This document shows, piece after piece, positions 61,434-64,000 of a DNA stretch of 64,000 bases (position 1 is its first letter; each line of letters opens with the position of its first letter). The stretch lies in contig JAADVB010000049.1 in assembly GCA_023334545.1 (NCBI GenBank), forward strand, positions 1 through 64,000. The letters are read 5' to 3'. The DNA is from Salisapilia sapeloensis. Taxonomy: Eukaryota > Oomycota > Peronosporomycetes > Peronosporales > Salisapiliaceae. The notes beneath the pieces were generated by a model. It searched no databases. It worked only from the letters and a program-made list of their open reading frames with translations, and had not been told where the DNA came from. The translations under genes and the position numbers were made by a program.

Positions 61434-62912
61434 ATGATCATGTCGGAAGCGATAGATGGACGAGTCGCTGCTATGCAGACGCAGCAGCACATTCGAGAGA
61501 ATGCATCCGAGCTACAAGACTACTTTTCAGACCTGTATGCGTGGGAGAAGAAGATTCAGCAGCAAGAACAAACTCGCAATGTGACGCGTAGCAACCAGTC
61601 GAGTGACGCACCAGACCCTCGGATGCATGCAAAAGTGGATTTAGCAATTGGTACACGCGATAACAGTGCCAGGAAGGATGCAAAGAGAGCTGATGCACAT
61701 ACGTATGATCGAGGATATCAGCGCTGGGAGAAATTTGATGTCGTAAGTCGAATAGTAGAGCATACAAGTGACTAGTCCTCAAGTGTCTGTAGGAAGAGGC
61801 ATTGCGTGAGGATGGTAAACCAAGTACCAAAGTCTCCTCAAAGGTAGATACCATACCTCTACAGCTATATGATAATTGAGAATGATTTAGTTATCCGCTA
61901 GACGACGCCGGTGTCCAAGCCGAAAGCTGCCACTACTGGCAAGTCCAGAGGAGAGATCGAGCGTGAGGATGGGAATAATCACTACAAACAAGGAGACTAT
62001 ATCGCTGCCATCAAGTGTTATACGAGAGCCATCGGGTACGACGCGTCCAACCCGCTCATTCTCTCCAATCGCGCCATGGCGTACTTGAAAACACGCGAGT
62101 ACGCCAAAGCAGAAGAGGACTGTACTCGCGCTCTATCACTCGATAGCACCCACACTAAGTCATATACACGCAGAGGAACTGCAAGAAATGCACTTGGGAA
62201 GCATCGTCTCGCGTTGGCGGATTTCCAGCAAGCAGCGTCTCTTGATCCAAAGAGCAAGCAGATCCAGAGCCAACTTGCCACCACGAGAGACCAGATGAAG
62301 ACAGCTATTAAGAGAGCTCCAAAGCATACAGACATACCTATAGCAATCGTAGAGTCTTCCGCCAAGGAAGTAGAGTATGAGCATCCGATAGAACGACAAC
62401 AGGAAGCAAATGCAGAGGAGGAAGAGATAGAAAAGGTGGAAGAGGAAATATCTGAACCGAGTGTGGCATCATCGGCGGCTCCAATCCTGCCTCAACTACC
62501 GTCGAAAGCGCCATCGACGTCCTACGAGTTTACTCGTGTGTGGAAGTCACTTGTTCCGAGAGGAGACGCAGAGCACCTCTCTCAACTGCTGTCTCTCCGA
62601 TCGAGATACCTGCAGATGATTCAGCCTAGTGCCTTGCCTCGCATCTTTAAAAGCTCAATCGAAGAATCCGTGCTGCTCGACATCTTTCACGTGCTTCGGC
62701 TGGAACTAGATGCAGAAAGGATAACTTCATCCTATGCAGCCGATGTGGCACGATCGTTGACGCAAGTCCCTCGCTTCAACATGACCGTTATGTTCCTTTC
62801 GAAGAAGCAAAAGGAGGACATGGAAACTGTCCTACATCACCTCCAGACGAGCGAAACTAGTGATGAAGCCACCTCGTCTCTAGCTAAAGCTTACGATATC
62901 AATTTGAAATAA
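61434..62912 (+). CDS. RPAP3: RPAP3, R2TP complex TPR subunit
   Basis: Exons 61434-61742, 61793-61843 and 61902-62912, introns of 50 and 58 nt, encode 456 residues in one frame; the second Met (61440) is an equally good start. The N-terminus (SELQDYFSDLYAWEKKIQQQ) and DVEEALREDG are typical of the RPAP3/SPAG1 group. A TPR domain follows at about 130-250 (GNNHYKQGDYIAAIKCYTRA, ILSNRAMAYLKTREYAKAEE, SYTRRGTARNALGKHRLALA), then an acidic linker and the RPAP3_C domain (SYEFTRVWKSLVPRGDAEHL, VLLDIFHVLRLEL). RPAP3 holds Hsp90 through its TPR and RUVBL1/2 through the C-terminal domain to assemble RNA polymerase II, snoRNPs and PIKK kinases. One TPR domain rather than the two of human RPAP3. Its stop is 25 bp from the convergent KEOPS gene. 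Confidence 0.93.
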
Positions 62913-62937
62913 CTAGCATGACACCACTCGTGTTTCT

Positions 62938-63622
62938 TCATTTACTGCAGCTCTTGGTAGCAATACGGCAGACGATGGCCTCGGTCAACGAAGAGCATTC
63001 GAGCTCTAGATCCTGCACTTTGTAGTACTTTCGAATCTGCTTGACATCTTCATCCGTTAAATGCGTTCCGATCTCACTCACGGGTGTCAACGTTCCCTGA
63101 ACTTTTGCTAACACGCGCTCTACACTGTCCTTGTCCGAGTCCATGATGCATAACAAGAGCTCCGTCGAGTCGTCCGATAGACCGAACCGACGGAAAGACT
63201 CATTCACGTTCCGACTGCCAGATACGTTGAACACGATCTCCGAGTGCACGCCTTTCGTCGTCATCCGTTCATCTTGCTCACATAGCAATGCTCTCGCGGC
63301 GGCTGCTTGGACCTGCAGCAGGTTTACAACCTAATGATCCATACGGCAGTGCGAAACCAATCGCATGACGTCAGTTCGTTTACATATTCGCATCATCCAA
63401 ATGATTAGAAATAGCGTAAATCACCCACCCGAGACGCGTTCAATAGGGCTGCATCGACGTCCTGGTTGGTCAGCGCTTCACGTAGCGCACCACTATTCTG
63501 TACATTCCGAAAGTACGCCACGTGCAATTGCCTGCGAAATCACATCTACATTATTCTCCATTCTATTCCCTTCCACGATAAGCATACCGGTCAGCAAAGA
63601 GAGGGAAAGCAATGGTCTCCAT
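62938..63622 (-). CDS. TPRKB: KEOPS subunit CGI121 / TPRKB
   Basis: Three exons: the first 35 nt (from 63622, METIAFPLFAD), the second encoding LHVAYFRNVQNSGALREALT, and the third from about 63331 to the stop at 62938 (LLQVQAAAARALLCEQDERM, EIVFNVSGSRNVNESFRRFG, KQIRKYYKVQDLEL). The result is about 180 residues, the normal CGI121 size, with the conserved basic TTKG/HSE segment (RMTTKGVHSEI). The subunit binds the PRPK/Bud32 kinase in the KEOPS complex that makes N6-threonylcarbamoyl-adenosine at tRNA position 37 and delivers the tRNA 3' end. Divergent from transketolase (222 bp). Confidence 0.9.
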
Positions 63623-63844
63623 GTCGAGTCCAAACACGAATATTTAATAAAAAATTTCATATTTTCTTTTCTTAGATTGCGTTAACTCTTTCGTGTCCGA
63701 CAAGAGATCACGTAATATGGTGTCAAAAGCCATGTGATTGGGCAAAATGTGACGATCCGAAGCATTTGGACAAGATATCGATCATTTTCGAATCGACGGC
63801 CTAGAGCACACGACTCGTATCTCCTTTTAATCCCCTTCGCCACT

Positions 63845-64000
63845 ATGTCCCACGTCGACAAGAAACCCCGCTTCGGTGAGGAGCAATGCATTAACACCGT
63901 CCGCATGCTGTCGGCCGACCAGCCCAGCCACGCCAATGCCGGACACCCTGGTGCCCCTATGGGCTGTGCCCCCATGGCACACGTCCTCTTCGGAAAGACC
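63845..64000 (+). CDS. TKT: Transketolase, 5' end only (cut by window edge)
   Basis: The first 52 codons are present: MSHVDKKPRFGEEQ, then INTVRMLSADQPSHANAGHP and GAPMGCAPMAHVLFGKT, the thiamine-diphosphate-binding N-terminus of transketolase, including the SGHPGxPMGxAP-type motif with His and Gly residues that contact the cofactor. The enzyme moves two-carbon units in the pentose phosphate pathway. No signal or transit peptide is seen, so it is cytosolic. The start is clear; the frame runs off the window edge. Confidence 0.92.
   Translation, partial: MSHVDKKPRFGEEQCINTVRMLSADQPSHANAGHPGAPMGCAPMAHVLFGKT

Noticed and set aside
1-64000. CRISPR arrays, rRNA, tRNA or prokaryotic operons
   Set aside because: The segment is intron-containing eukaryotic DNA; no direct-repeat array, rRNA core or tRNA B-box pair was noticed by eye.

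Overview
This is a compact eukaryotic nuclear segment. Genes are separated by tens to a few hundred bases and many are split by GT-AG introns of about 50-70 nt. The content fits a flagellate oomycete (stramenopile): an apparent seven-helix receptor fused to a TKL kinase (the oomycete 'GPCR-bigram' layout), an IFT56 intraflagellar-transport gene implying motile zoospores, an oomycete-type initiator (TCATTCCCCAAGTT) just upstream of RPS8, and a SWIM/MULE-derived gene. I cannot settle the genus. No rRNA, tRNA, CRISPR array or intact transposon was recognised.

Layout, left to right: a membrane-anchored hypothetical (-), MYND zinc-finger protein (-), DDB1 (+), TBC-rhodanese-PDZ-FN3 RabGAP (-), large ectodomain membrane protein (-), GPCR-TKL kinase (+), LRR protein (-), degenerate trehalose-phosphate synthase/phosphatase (+), IFT56 (-), RCC1-repeat protein (+), DUF455-glycosyltransferase fusion (-), secreted Cys protein (+), MATE transporter (-), EF-hand proline dehydrogenase (+), a broken or unresolved coding stretch (+), domesticated MULE gene (-), EDC4 (+), MoCF-domain protein (-), URI-TPR fusion (+), DNA primase small subunit (-), RPS8 (+), chorismate synthase (+), YTH m6A reader (-), TMX-like thioredoxin (+), GOLD/coiled-coil protein (-), KIX protein (+), EF-hand/membrane calcineurin-like phosphatase (-), securin-like KEN/D-box protein (-), a small unknown (-), nardilysin (+), NUDCD1-like (-), RPAP3 (+), CGI121/TPRKB (-) and the 5' end of transketolase (+).

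Strands alternate almost perfectly, giving fourteen head-to-head pairs, several less than 100 bp apart, that probably share promoters, and tail-to-tail pairs with 3' spacers as short as 25 bp. Functionally the genes are mostly housekeeping: ubiquitin ligase adaptor, decapping, replication priming, ribosome, shikimate pathway, KEOPS, and the R2TP/prefoldin-like assembly machinery represented twice by URI and RPAP3.

The novelty lies in domain combinations and degenerate enzymes. The strongest candidates are the small KEN-box/D-box protein that looks like a securin, the single-chain calcineurin-like phosphatase with its own EF-hands and membrane segments, the mitochondrial DUF455-GT4 fusion, the trehalose-phosphate protein with substituted catalytic residues in both domains, and the URI-TPR fusion.
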